This document shows positions 44,038 through 53,318 of a stretch of 64,000 nucleotides of DNA, piece after piece. The notes beneath the pieces are model-generated. The model was not told the origin of the DNA and did no database searches. It saw only the letters and a program-made list of their open reading frames with translations. Origin of the DNA: Nitrospira sp. Ga0074138 (lineage in GTDB: Bacteria; Nitrospirota; Nitrospiria; Nitrospirales; Nitrospiraceae); the NCBI GenBank assembly GCA_001464735.1, contig LNDU01000047.1, positions 140,238-204,237 of the forward strand, in the 5' to 3' direction. The translations under genes were made by a program, and so were the position numbers. Each line of letters opens with the position of its first letter. Positions within the stretch are counted from its first letter, which is position 1.

Positions 44038-44814
44038 ATGGTGGGAACCGACCGTCGTCCATTGACACAGGATTCCAAAGCCCCGGCAAAGGTGGTGTCC
44101 ACCTGGTCCGGCCAAGCCCGCGAAGATGCCGTGCAGCGGATGTTCACCTCCATTGCGGGCGTCTACGACCTGAACAACACGCTGTTGAGTTTCGGCCTGC
44201 ATTACCATTGGAAGAAGATTACCGCGTCCTTCATTACGCCCGTCGGACGGGGGACCGCGCTCGATGTCGGATCCGGTACGGCCGACCTTGCCCTCCTGCT
44301 CGAGTCTCGAATGGGACCCAAGGGACGTGTGATCGCATCAGACCTGAACTATGCGATGCTAGCCGAAGGTCTCAAGAAGATCGGTGGCAAAGGACTGGCC
44401 GACAAGATCACCTGCCTGCAGGCCAGCGCGGAACATCTGGGATTCGGGGACAACACCTTCGACGCAGTCACCACCGGCTTTTGCATGCGCAACGTCGGGG
44501 ATTTACCAGGGGCCGTGCGAGAAATTCGCCGTGTAATGAAGCCCGGTGGGCGCTTTGTGTGCTTGGAGTTTTCGCGTCCGGTATTCGGTTGGTTACGAAC
44601 ATTATACGATTGGTATTCGTTCAAACTGCTGCCCTGGGTCGGCACCATCGTCGCCCGTGATCGCACCGGCGTCTACGAGTACCTTCCCGCGTCCATCCGG
44701 ACATTTCCCGACCAAGAACGGTTATGCCAAGTCCTACGCGATGCCGGGTTTCGTCAGGTGTCGTACAAGAACCTCAGCGGTGGTATCGTCGCGATACACG
44801 TCGCCACGAAATGA
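44038..44814 (+). CDS. ubiE: Demethylmenaquinone/2-methoxy-polyprenyl-benzoquinol methyltransferase
   Basis: 258 residues. UbiE/MenG markers: VYDLNNTLLSFGLHYHWKK near the N-terminus, the SAM loop ALDVGSGTADLALLL, GFCMRNVGDLPGAVREI and LEFSRPVFGWLRTLYDWY, PASIRTFPDQ. It performs the C-methylation of the quinone ring; in a menaquinone-using organism the product is menaquinone. It is the first gene of a plus-strand group running to 50855 and may be only loosely linked to it. Confidence 0.95.
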   Translation: MVGTDRRPLTQDSKAPAKVVSTWSGQAREDAVQRMFTSIAGVYDLNNTLLSFGLHYHWKKITASFITPVGRGTALDVGSGTADLALLLESRMGPKGRVIASDLNYAMLAEGLKKIGGKGLADKITCLQASAEHLGFGDNTFDAVTTGFCMRNVGDLPGAVREIRRVMKPGGRFVCLEFSRPVFGWLRTLYDWYSFKLLPWVGTIVARDRTGVYEYLPASIRTFPDQERLCQVLRDAGFRQVSYKNLSGGIVAIHVATK

Positions 44815-44898
44815 GAGTGCTCACGTTAACAAGGTAACAAGTCCTCAGATTTTTGAGGTTCCAACGCGCTCACCTTTCAACGTGATAACGTCTCGACC

Positions 44899-46521
44899 AT
44901 GACTTCAATTCTCTACATCTTCCTCCCCTGCAAGATGGTCTATCCCATCGGAATCACCTACTTGGCGGATTTTATCCACCGGCGAAAACCGGATGTACGT
45001 CAGCGCATTCTCGATCTCTCATTGTTTCCAGTCGCGCAGCGCAGCCAAGCCATTCGCGACGCCGCGACGGAGTTCAAGCCTGACCTGGTCTGCTTCTCAT
45101 GGCGGGATATTCAAATCTTTTCACCGCATGAGGGCGATTCGTCGTTAGAGCATGCGTTTAATTTCTATTTTGCCAGCAACCCGTTCAAGCGAATCACCGC
45201 CTCCATCGCGGGCGTCAAGCAGCTCTATCGCTATTACAGTCACATCTATACGATCCTGTCGTACCCGGCGCTGATCCGCAAGGAATTACCCAAGGCCCAG
45301 ATCATGATCGGGGGAGGAGCCTTTACGGCATTCGCTGATCAGTTGATCGAAAAACTCCCGGAAGGCACAATCGGCATCCTTGGCGAAGGGGAAGACGCCA
45401 TCCTGAAGGTCATTGAAGGCCGCTCGATTGAAGATGAGCGGTACATTGTCAAAGAAGGTAACCAAATCCGAAAAGGCCGGCAGGGTTCCCCCGCGCTATT
45501 AGATGCGATCACGGTCGATCTGCCCTATCTCACCTCGATCTTCCCTCAATATGGGGAATATATCGGTGAATCGATCGGTGTGCAGTCCAAGCGAGGCTGC
45601 CCGTATGACTGCGCCTTCTGCCTCTATCCCTACATTGAAGGCAAGCGGGTGCGGTACCGGCCACCGGAGATGGTCGTCAAAGACATTTCGCAGCATTACC
45701 ATCAGTGGGGTGCCCGTCGTTTCTGGTTCACGGACGCCCAATTCATTACGGGCAAGGAAGCCTATCCGCAATGTACGGAAATCCTTGAGCGAATTGTGGC
45801 GGAAAAGCTCGAGATCGAGTGGTCCGGCTACATCAGAACCTCATTGATTACCCCTGAACTCGCCAAGCTGATGGTGCGGTCCGGCGTGGGTGATCTGGAA
45901 GTCGCCATCACCTCCGGTTCCCAAGAGGTGCTGAATAATCTCCATATGGGATTCAAGCTGGAACGCTTGTACGATGGCTGCCGCTATTTGGCAGAGGCCG
46001 GCTTCAAGGGCAAGGTCATCCTCAACTATTCCCTCAATAGCCCTAAAGAGACGGAAGAGAGCCTGCTTCAAAGCGTCGAATCCTACAAGATGGTGGCCTC
46101 GATTCTTGGCGAAGAGCGTGTGTTTCCATTGATGTTTTTCTTAGGCATCCAGCCAAATACCGACCTGGAACAACGCCTACTAGAAGAGGGGTATTTGTCG
46201 GCCGGCTATAACCCTTTGATGCTGACGCCGACCAGTATCAAGAAGCTTCTCTATAACCCTGCCCCCCTCAACAAGATTATCGCCAAGGCTTGTCTCCGCG
46301 CCTGGGAACGAAAGCAAGGTAGCCGCGATCCCCGTCGATGGACCGGATCCCTGTCCCAGTCATCTGGAGAACCGGCCTATGCCGACCAAAACCTTAGCAG
46401 AGGGATCGAAGGCAATTCCGGGCGGGAAGCCTTGCTTTCGATCGAGGAAATCATCCGTTCCAGCAGACCAACCCACGCGACTTCACAGATGGCTGAACCA
46501 AGAGCCACCTCTACCAGTTGA
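44899..46521 (+). CDS. B12-binding-domain radical SAM protein
   Basis: 540 residues. The N-terminal B12-binding-like domain (about 1-190) has AQIMIGGGAFTAF. The radical SAM core begins at SKRGCPYDCAFC (about residue 232), giving the CxxxCxxC [4Fe-4S] ligands, followed by RYRPPEMVVKDI. Later TSGSQEVLNNLHMGF and ILNYSLNSPKETEE are typical of class B methylase-like enzymes. The B12 domain lacks an obvious DxHxxG cobalamin motif, so cobalamin binding is uncertain. The C-terminal 60 residues are low in complexity. It lies between ubiE and the Usp/PCP_red gene. Confidence 0.88.
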   Translation: MTSILYIFLPCKMVYPIGITYLADFIHRRKPDVRQRILDLSLFPVAQRSQAIRDAATEFKPDLVCFSWRDIQIFSPHEGDSSLEHAFNFYFASNPFKRITASIAGVKQLYRYYSHIYTILSYPALIRKELPKAQIMIGGGAFTAFADQLIEKLPEGTIGILGEGEDAILKVIEGRSIEDERYIVKEGNQIRKGRQGSPALLDAITVDLPYLTSIFPQYGEYIGESIGVQSKRGCPYDCAFCLYPYIEGKRVRYRPPEMVVKDISQHYHQWGARRFWFTDAQFITGKEAYPQCTEILERIVAEKLEIEWSGYIRTSLITPELAKLMVRSGVGDLEVAITSGSQEVLNNLHMGFKLERLYDGCRYLAEAGFKGKVILNYSLNSPKETEESLLQSVESYKMVASILGEERVFPLMFFLGIQPNTDLEQRLLEEGYLSAGYNPLMLTPTSIKKLLYNPAPLNKIIAKACLRAWERKQGSRDPRRWTGSLSQSSGEPAYADQNLSRGIEGNSGREALLSIEEIIRSSRPTHATSQMAEPRATSTS

Positions 46522-46722
46522 ACAGGCGCCATACGTCCTCCATTGACCACAAATACACCTTCTTTACACTCAATGTGTTCCTCCTGACACCTTGCATTCC
46601 CGTTTGAGCCAGTGCTATCATCCCGCATCTTTGGAGGCGTTGTTAGCACATTAATCATTTTTATTTTCATATAATTACGACTCCTCCCCTCTGACCAATT
46701 CGCGCCTTAAGGAGGCGCCTCA

Positions 46723-48789
46723 ATGTATAAGACAATCTATATTCCGGTCGATAACTCTGACCATTCGAATACCGCAGTGGATGTCGGCGTTCATTTGGCA
46801 AAAACCTTCGGTGCCAGGATCGTAGGGAGCCATGTCTACGCCGCAAAAATGCATGATAAACGCTTCAAGCAGATGGAAGCGGGCCTCCCGGAGGAATACC
46901 ATGACGAGAAGGAACTCGACCGTCAGCGCCAGATCCACGATTCGCTGATTACCCGAGGACTCCAAATCATCACTGACTCCTACCTTGACTACGTCGACAA
47001 GAAATGTAACGAAGCGAATCTCCCGATCGAGCGGCGATCGCTCGAAGGACGGAACTGGAAGGTGCTGGCCGAGGACATCAACACTAACGGGTATGACCTC
47101 GTCATCATGGGCGCTTTGGGGGTCGGGGCGGTCAAAGACAGCGTCATCGGCAGCAACACAGAGCGCGTGGTCCGCCGGGTCCGTAACTCCGACATGCTGA
47201 TTATTAAGAACGTTCAGCCACTAACTGGCGGCAAGATCGTCGTGGCGGTCGACGGTAGCCCCTACTCGTTCGGCGGACTGATGACCGGCTTAGCGCTCGG
47301 CAAGGCCTTCAACATGCCGGTGGAGGCAATTTCGGCCTTTGATCCCTACTTCCACTACGCGGCATTCCACAGTATTTCGGGTGTTCTGAACGAAGAAGCC
47401 GGTAAAGTCTTTCGTTTCAAGGAGCAAGAAAAACTGCACGAAGAAATCATCGACAGCGGCTTGGCTAAGATCTACCAGTCTCATTTGGACATTTCCCGCG
47501 AAATCGCCCAGGCCGAGCAAACAGATGTGAAAACGACATTGCTGGACGGCAAAGCATTCGAAAAAATCATTCAGTACGTCCGGAAAGATGTCCCGGCCTT
47601 GCTCATCGTCGGGCGCATCGGCGTCCATAGCGACGAGGACATGGACGTCGGCAGCAACACCGAGAATCTGTTGAGGAGCGCCCCCTGTAATGTGCTGATC
47701 TCCAACCGCAAATACGTGCCTCCGATCGACACACAGGCCGAGTACACCATTGCCTGGACGGAAGAAGCGCTACGCCGGATGGAAAAGATCCCGGTTTTTG
47801 CGCGCGGCGTGGCAAAGACGGCCATTCATCGGTATGCCATTGAAAAAGGGCATACCATCATCAGTAATACTGTCGTTGACACCGCGATTGGACACATTCT
47901 TCCAAAAGGTGCCATGGACGCTATGCGTGCGCTTGGCGGCAGCTTGGACGCAGCGGGTATCGACCGTGACAAGATGCAAGCCGATGAGGGCGTGACCAAA
48001 GATCTCATGGGTCCGACATTAAGTGGAATCATGACCCAGATCGTTGAGGAGAAACCTAAAGAGATCAGCGCCTCCACGCAGGCCTACCTAGACCGCATGG
48101 GGCAAACCTATTTTGTCTGTGACGGCTGCGGCTACATTGGGAAGGGAGACGCCCCGGTCAAATGTCCGGTGTGCAGTGCGGATGGGACGAGATTCAAACA
48201 AGTCGATAAAAAGATTTTTGAAGTAGCCGCGACAGCCGAGGGTGAACTGGAAACGGACGTGGCATACGACGACGTACCGATGCAATGGACCAAGGACGCG
48301 AAAGAAGCGATCCGTGCCGTGCCTGCTGGCTTCCAGCGGAGACGTGCGAAGGCCAGGATTGAAAAGAGCGCGCGGAAATTAGGCATGACGACCATCACGC
48401 TCGAATATGCGGCACCGACCATTCAAGAGGCCGCATCCGAAGACTATACGCCGATTTTCTCCAACAAAGGCACCGGTACCTCGCCGGTCGCGGAAGCCAC
48501 CGTTGCAGCGTCGAACGGGAATGAGGCGAATGGTCATGTCGGAGCCGCCTCACCCTATACCTGGACGGACGACGCACAAGCCAGATTGGATCGAGCTCCG
48601 GAAGGCTTCATGCGGGATTGCACCAAAGCGCTCATTCTCAAGCATGCCGAGAAAATCGGCGCGACTCTGATCACGATTGAAGTCGCCGATGAAGGGATCG
48701 AGCAGGCAAAGGGGTATATGGCCGAAGCGATGAAGACTGGCAATCTTAAGGACATGATTGCCGACCTCACCGGAAAAGGACGCGGATAA
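46723..48789 (+). CDS. Multidomain protein: two Usp domains, three PCP_red domains, rubredoxin-like knuckle
   Basis: 688 residues. Usp1 (1-165) and Usp2 (168-325) each carry the ATP-type G-2x-G-9x-GS motif (GALGVGAVKDSVIGS; GRIGVHSDEDMDVGS). Residues about 340-390 are a PCP_red domain (WTEEALRRMEKIPVFARG), the module found at the C-terminus of the BchB/ChlB subunit of protochlorophyllide reductase. CDGCGY...CPVCSADG (about 466-495) is a rubredoxin-like metal knuckle. Two further PCP_red domains start near 518 (WTKDAKEAIRAVPAGF) and 611 (WTDDAQARLDRAPEGF). GGAGG precedes the ATG. No established function is known to me for this combination; a redox or nucleotide-sensing carrier is an inference. 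Confidence 0.85.
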   Translation: MYKTIYIPVDNSDHSNTAVDVGVHLAKTFGARIVGSHVYAAKMHDKRFKQMEAGLPEEYHDEKELDRQRQIHDSLITRGLQIITDSYLDYVDKKCNEANLPIERRSLEGRNWKVLAEDINTNGYDLVIMGALGVGAVKDSVIGSNTERVVRRVRNSDMLIIKNVQPLTGGKIVVAVDGSPYSFGGLMTGLALGKAFNMPVEAISAFDPYFHYAAFHSISGVLNEEAGKVFRFKEQEKLHEEIIDSGLAKIYQSHLDISREIAQAEQTDVKTTLLDGKAFEKIIQYVRKDVPALLIVGRIGVHSDEDMDVGSNTENLLRSAPCNVLISNRKYVPPIDTQAEYTIAWTEEALRRMEKIPVFARGVAKTAIHRYAIEKGHTIISNTVVDTAIGHILPKGAMDAMRALGGSLDAAGIDRDKMQADEGVTKDLMGPTLSGIMTQIVEEKPKEISASTQAYLDRMGQTYFVCDGCGYIGKGDAPVKCPVCSADGTRFKQVDKKIFEVAATAEGELETDVAYDDVPMQWTKDAKEAIRAVPAGFQRRRAKARIEKSARKLGMTTITLEYAAPTIQEAASEDYTPIFSNKGTGTSPVAEATVAASNGNEANGHVGAASPYTWTDDAQARLDRAPEGFMRDCTKALILKHAEKIGATLITIEVADEGIEQAKGYMAEAMKTGNLKDMIADLTGKGRG

Positions 48790-48796
48790 GTTTCGC

Positions 48797-48857
48797 GTGC
48801 TGAGTTTTTGGTGCTGGCCCCCAGCGCCTTCCTCTGACGAGTCTTCGTTCTCAGCAC
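48797..48857 (+). repeat. Inverted repeats in the gap before the SPASM radical SAM gene
   Basis: GTGCTGAG (48797-48804) pairs with CTCAGCAC (48850-48857), and between them GGTGCTGG and CCAGCGCC pair with one mismatch. The gap is 83 bases long. It could be an RNA hairpin affecting expression of the downstream gene. Confidence 0.4.
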
Positions 48858-48872
48858 CCGATACGATACACC

Positions 48873-50270
48873 ATGGGTAAATCTCTTCCTATCTTCAATG
48901 GTCCTTCAGGTGTCTTGGGCTCTTTGCAGCAACAAATTGCCCAGTTCTTCACCCCCGCTCCAAAGGGGGAGGGACCATTTGATGGCCGGACGGTTGATGA
49001 CTTCAAGCCCTACCTCGTTGCGCTGAACCTGACCAAGCGTTGCAACCTCAAATGCGATCACTGTTATCTCGATGCGACGACCAAAGCAGCCGGTGGGGAC
49101 GACGAGCTGAGCACCGAAGAGTGCTACCGGCTCATTGAACAGATCGCAGAAGTGAATAAGGGGTGTCTTCTCGTCATTACTGGTGGCGAACCACTGGTGC
49201 GTCCTGACATTCTCGACATTGCTCGTTACGCCGTTAAACTTGGCTTTATGGTGGTCTTCGGCACAAACGGGATGCTGATCGATGACCAGATGGCCAAAAC
49301 GCTTGTAGAAATCGGCGTGATGGGAGTCGGCATCAGTATTGATTCATTGGACGCAGCGAAACACAATAGGTTCCGTGGCGTTCCAGGAGCGTGGGAAGCT
49401 GCGGTAGCCGGCATTGAAGCCAGCAAGCGGAATGGCCTCCAATTTCAAGTACATTTCAGTGCTCAGCCGATGAACTATCGGGAGCTGCCTGAGGTCATTG
49501 ACTGGGCGCACCGACTTGGCGCCCGCGTCATGAACGTGTTCTTTATGGTGTGTACGGGACGAGGCGAAGAGCTGACGGATATCTCTCCCGCTCAGTATGA
49601 AGAGGTTCTTGGCTACCTCGTTGAATGCCAAGATAATTACAAAGGCATGTTGGTCCGCGCCCGTTGCGCTCCGCACTTCAAACGGTTGGCCTATGAGAAA
49701 GACCCTAACTCCCCGATCACGAAGGCGACCGGATATATGGGGGGAGGATGCCTGGCAGGCACCAACTATGCCCGAGTGACGCCGAACGGTGAGTTAACCC
49801 CTTGTCCCTACATGCCGTTGTCGGCAGGGAATATCCGTCAGCAGAGCTTCGTTGATCTCTGGGAACGATCGGATATCTTCAACTCCTTTCGCTATCCCCA
49901 ACTCAAGGGGAAATGTGGTGACTGTGAATATACTGACATCTGCGGGGGGTGCCGCGCCCGCCCCTATGTCGACCACGGCGACTGGCTGGATGAAGATCAG
50001 TGGTGCCTCTACACCCCGAAAGGCGGCGAGAAAATTAAGGTGGCGTTCAATGTCTCGGAAGAGACCGATGTCGCGTGGGACGATGCGTCTACTCTCCGAT
50101 TGAGCCGTATCCCCTACTTCCTGCGTGCGATGGTGAAGAAAGGCGTGGAAAAACACGCCCGCGAAAACAACGTACCGCTTATCACCGTGGAACTCATGGA
50201 AGAGCTACGCAAGAAACGATTCGGTAATGACGCACCTGTCTTTAACTTTGACGTAAAGGGTAAGGGATAA
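48873..50270 (+). CDS. SPASM radical SAM protein with C-terminal PCP_red domain (AhbD/NirJ-like)
   Basis: 465 residues. The radical SAM motif is CNLKCDHC near residue 60, then ITGGEPLVRPDI. The SPASM region has GGCLAGTNYARVTPNGELTPC (shortened here: GGCLAGTNY and LTPCPYMPL), CGDCEYTDICGGCRARPY and a last cysteine in DQWCLY, enough ligands for auxiliary Fe-S clusters. This pattern is closest to the AhbC/AhbD/NirJ group that acts on haem precursors. Residues 399-450 (VAWDDASTLRLSRIPYFLRA) are a PCP_red domain like those of the upstream protein. The substrate is not predictable, but a tetrapyrrole is a sensible first guess. Confidence 0.87.
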   Translation: MGKSLPIFNGPSGVLGSLQQQIAQFFTPAPKGEGPFDGRTVDDFKPYLVALNLTKRCNLKCDHCYLDATTKAAGGDDELSTEECYRLIEQIAEVNKGCLLVITGGEPLVRPDILDIARYAVKLGFMVVFGTNGMLIDDQMAKTLVEIGVMGVGISIDSLDAAKHNRFRGVPGAWEAAVAGIEASKRNGLQFQVHFSAQPMNYRELPEVIDWAHRLGARVMNVFFMVCTGRGEELTDISPAQYEEVLGYLVECQDNYKGMLVRARCAPHFKRLAYEKDPNSPITKATGYMGGGCLAGTNYARVTPNGELTPCPYMPLSAGNIRQQSFVDLWERSDIFNSFRYPQLKGKCGDCEYTDICGGCRARPYVDHGDWLDEDQWCLYTPKGGEKIKVAFNVSEETDVAWDDASTLRLSRIPYFLRAMVKKGVEKHARENNVPLITVELMEELRKKRFGNDAPVFNFDVKGKG

Positions 50271-50345
50271 GGCGCCGGGGTGAAGACCTAGAGGCCCATC
50301 CTCAAAGCCCGCACTCCTTACGACTCTCTTCTGACTGGTTTCCAA

Positions 50346-50855
50346 ATGGACGCGCTCCAAAGTATCACCACCGATCTCAACACCCTCATTCCGATCGTCA
50401 ATCACTGGTTTCATCTGCTTTCAGCGATCATTTGGATCGGCGGCTTGGCATTTCTCGTCATGGCGGTGACACCCGGACTGGAGAAAGCCGTTCCAAAGGA
50501 TCAGATCAAACCCATCACGGATATTTTTTACCGACACTACAAGAAAGTCGCCGGCATTCTCGTAGTCGTCCTGCTGTTCACCGGCGGCGTGAATCTCCAC
50601 TACGTCAATCAGGTCATTACTTCACAAACGGGGAGCGGAATCCAACACCACTCCAAGTACCTCATGGTCTTCATGATCAAGCTTCTTCTCGTGCTAGGGC
50701 TTCTCACACTGTTCCTCTACACGGTCATTTTCAAGTCAGACGATGAGGCCGATGAGGGAGAGTCCTACGAGGTTATTCCCTTCCAGCGCGCTGCCCTGTG
50801 GATGGGGTTCTTCATTATCCTCTGCGCCGCCGCCATGAAGCACCTGCATCAATAA
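50346..50855 (+). CDS. CopD-like small membrane protein
   Basis: 169 residues with four predicted helices. HWFHLLSAIIWIGGLAFLVM is the characteristic first helix of CopD-type domains, with histidines that could bind haem or metal. Further histidines occur in FYRHYKKVAG, IQHHSKYL and KHLHQ. It follows the SPASM gene by 75 bases and ends the plus-strand group. It could supply the membrane partner of a redox system, but this is inference. Confidence 0.75.
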   Translation: MDALQSITTDLNTLIPIVNHWFHLLSAIIWIGGLAFLVMAVTPGLEKAVPKDQIKPITDIFYRHYKKVAGILVVVLLFTGGVNLHYVNQVITSQTGSGIQHHSKYLMVFMIKLLLVLGLLTLFLYTVIFKSDDEADEGESYEVIPFQRAALWMGFFIILCAAAMKHLHQ

Positions 50856-51102
50856 TCCTGCATCCTGTCCCTGAACATCCCCGAGACAGTTCCGCCGTCT
50901 CACATGAGACAGCTGCTGTATCACCTCGATACAGTCCCACACGTCAGACGATCATGTATTTTTAAAACATACGCATATAATCAAATGCTTAGACTCGTAT
51001 CTCTTGGCCAACCATCCGGGAACGGACGTTGCTTAACCTATTGGCAAGGGTCATGGAGCCTTGTGGGTTATCTCGTAACCACTAGACAAAATGGAGCACG
51101 GT

Positions 51103-51687
51103 ATGGAGCTGACAGTCACTCACGTGGTAAGGAGATCTCCCTCTTTTTCCCCGTCTGATGCCCCCTCTGGATCAGGCCAAGCCCGGCCTGCCACTCATCC
51201 CATTGCCACGAAACCAAGTGGGCCGGTTCAGACAGCCCCTTTTCCCCTGGTCGATTCTGAGATAGATCCCCCGCAGCCGGCATTAGACCCAGATCACAAG
51301 CTGAGTCCAGACACGAACGAGCGGGTCGAGGCGAGAACAGCGCATTCCATATTGGTTGTCGAGGATGACCCTGATATCGCAATGGCTTTGCAAGACTTGC
51401 TCGAATTCGAAGGATTCCATGTCGACTGTGCACAGACCTGCCGCCAGGCCTTTTCATCCATCGAACAGAATGCCTACCATGCGATCCTCCTCGATCTCGG
51501 ACTACCTGACGGAGATGGTTGCTCGATCTTGGAGAAGCTCCAGGTTTCACATCCCACCCTTCCCGTGATCGTCTTAACGGCTTCAAATAGGAACCTGGGG
51601 TCCCTACGCGCCTATGCCCGTTTGAGCAAACCGTGGGAGCGAGAAGAGTTGTGCACGATACTTCGCCATGCCATCGGCATGGCATGA
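51103..51687 (+). CDS. Single-domain response regulator with disordered N-terminal extension
   Basis: About 194 residues from ATG 51103 (GGAG at 51093-51096; ATG 51091 is an alternative). Residues 1-80 are rich in Pro and Ser and probably unstructured. The receiver domain (about 85-190) has ILVVEDDPDIA, LLDLGLPDGDG, LTAS and LSKPW, so the phosphorylation site is intact. No output domain is present. A TATAAT box at 50976-50981 in an AT-rich stretch may start its transcript. No kinase lies nearby. Confidence 0.85.
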   Translation: MELTVTHVVRRSPSFSPSDAPSGSGQARPATHPIATKPSGPVQTAPFPLVDSEIDPPQPALDPDHKLSPDTNERVEARTAHSILVVEDDPDIAMALQDLLEFEGFHVDCAQTCRQAFSSIEQNAYHAILLDLGLPDGDGCSILEKLQVSHPTLPVIVLTASNRNLGSLRAYARLSKPWEREELCTILRHAIGMA

Positions 51688-51739
51688 TCTTCGACGCACT
51701 CTGAATCAGGAAGGGCGATCAAACAAGAAACGATTTACA

Positions 51740-52498
51740 TCACTTAGACCGGCTGAGGCCTAGAGCGCGCTTGAAGACCGCAGTGAAACCGAAATAGCCG
51801 AAGGAATCTTTGAGGTTGGAATAGAGCCGCTTGACGGTGCCCATCTCAGGATTGGTGACATATTCCATTGTTAAGGCAATCCGTTCCTCACCCTCTCCGA
51901 GAGGCGTGACCGCATGCCAGAGTTTATCACCGTTAAAAATTACCATATCCCCTGGCTCAGTCACGAGCTCAAGATGGCGGGACTGTTTGGTCGGATGGTC
52001 CTTGAACAGCTCGCACACCAGCTTGCACTGGGCTGACCGATCAACAAGCCCCATCAGAATCGTGTAGCGAGCGCCTTTGTAGTATGACGTATCATAGTGG
52101 AACCCAATATGGTCACCCGGTTCAGTGTAGTAGTAGAGAGCGCAGGAATGGGGATCGTTGTCCGGACAGAACATCAGCTTCGCCTCAACCAGCTGGTTGA
52201 GGAAGGCCCGGAATGACTCAGACCGGTAGAGGTCGAGGAAGCGGGGAGCTTTTTCTTGCACAGTATAATAGCTGACGCTCCCGCCCTTCTTGTGGCCAGG
52301 AATGTAGTTTCGATTGAGTTCTGCCTTCACGCCCTGAGCTTGAGGAACGAGCACTTCCTCTACAAAGGCACGGGGCAAGAACTGTTTGATGACGAGGAAC
52401 TCGTTCTGGTCCCAATACTCCTGGTGAAGCCGGTCGAAATCTAAGGCGGCAACCGCTTGGGCGACCGTATCCGTCACGTTGCTCACAAGACTCTGCAC
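51740..52498 (-). CDS. 2-oxoglutarate/Fe(II)-dependent oxygenase-like protein
   Basis: 252 residues. The facial-triad pattern is GFHYDTSYYKG (His and Asp) and a distal histidine in DKLWHAV, and an arginine (EERIALTMEY) is placed to bind 2-oxoglutarate. The fold is that of phytanoyl-CoA dioxygenase-like or prolyl-hydroxylase-like enzymes. The substrate is unknown. It lies downstream of lolA on the same strand with a repeat-containing gap of 112 bases. Confidence 0.8.
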   Translation of the reverse strand: MQSLVSNVTDTVAQAVAALDFDRLHQEYWDQNEFLVIKQFLPRAFVEEVLVPQAQGVKAELNRNYIPGHKKGGSVSYYTVQEKAPRFLDLYRSESFRAFLNQLVEAKLMFCPDNDPHSCALYYYTEPGDHIGFHYDTSYYKGARYTILMGLVDRSAQCKLVCELFKDHPTKQSRHLELVTEPGDMVIFNGDKLWHAVTPLGEGEERIALTMEYVTNPEMGTVKRLYSNLKDSFGYFGFTAVFKRALGLSRSK

Positions 52499-52531
52499 CT
52501 GTCTCTATCCCCCTCGCAAATACGGTTCTCG

Positions 52532-52609
52532 GTCAATAGTTGTTAGTCATTCGTCACTGAGAAATGCACCAGGTCCTAGCCATGGCTATTGATCGTTGAC
52601 CAATGACCG
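52532..52609. repeat. TGACCAATGAC-type repeat, second copy
   Basis: GGTCAATAG (52532-52540), AGTCATTCGTCA (52546-52557), CTATTGATC (52587-52595) and TGACCAATGACC (52598-52609) are related to the words at 20373-20442. They fill the gap between lolA and the oxygenase gene. Pairing between halves is imperfect. Confidence 0.55.
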
Positions 52610-52610
52610 C

Positions 52611-53318
52611 TTACGGCCCATTCAATACCGGAGCTCTGACGACCTCCACATCCGTCGGTGTCTTAAAGTCGAATACCTCATTACCTAGTCCCAGGTTTGA
52701 TTTCAAGTTCGAAAATTCGAAGACGGCGACGTTGCCACTGACCTCATGGAGGGACACTGTACGGATAAAATAGGTTTTGGGGAAGACCTCGACCACGATC
52801 CTCTGAAGATTCTGGGTGGATTCCTGCACCTTGGCTTTGGGAATCAGCGTGATGAGCGGCATCCCACCGACTCCTCGTGTGTTTCCCCTGGTGGGCTCAA
52901 TCTCAAAGGATTCATCCAATTTGGCCGCTCCCTGCAATAGTTCCAATGGCGCCTTGGAGGCAGACATCTGTGTGAGCTTCCCGACTAGCACCTGCTTATG
53001 TTCAGGAACGTAGACCTTCACATCCTCCTGGTTCACATAGATTTGCTCAGTCGCCGGATCCAAATAGTCCCACCGTAATCGGCCTGGCTTTTTGATATAG
53101 ACCTTGCCGGCCGACGTCACAGGCCGCTCAAATCCTTCAATCCTGGTTTTCTGAGAAAAGTCTGCCTGGAGATCCTTCGTTTTCTCGTATCGCGCTTGCA
53201 ACTGTTTGACAACTTCACGAACCTCTTGCAAGGCCTTTTCATCGACCGGTCCGTCTGCCGCCCAGGACGGCAAAGCGAACATGACACTCAATGAAAGTGC
53301 AAGCCACCAGCGCATCAT
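52611..53318 (-). CDS. lolA: Outer-membrane lipoprotein carrier protein
   Basis: 235 residues. A signal peptide (LALSLSVMFALPSWAADG) precedes the LolA fold: LQARYEKTKDLQADFSQK, KVYIKKPGRLRWDYLDPA, and EQIYVNQEDVKVYVPE. It shuttles lipoproteins across the periplasm to LolB in the outer membrane. It overlaps the end of ftsK by four bases; ftsK-lolA is a common gene pair in several bacterial groups. Confidence 0.94.
   Translation of the reverse strand: MMRWWLALSLSVMFALPSWAADGPVDEKALQEVREVVKQLQARYEKTKDLQADFSQKTRIEGFERPVTSAGKVYIKKPGRLRWDYLDPATEQIYVNQEDVKVYVPEHKQVLVGKLTQMSASKAPLELLQGAAKLDESFEIEPTRGNTRGVGGMPLITLIPKAKVQESTQNLQRIVVEVFPKTYFIRTVSLHEVSGNVAVFEFSNLKSNLGLGNEVFDFKTPTDVEVVRAPVLNGP

Noticed and set aside
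46377..46670. Minus-strand frame between the B12 radical SAM gene and the Usp/PCP_red gene
   Set aside because: Overlaps the radical SAM gene end, has no protein features, and lies in a region with a normal ribosome-binding site for the opposite strand gene.
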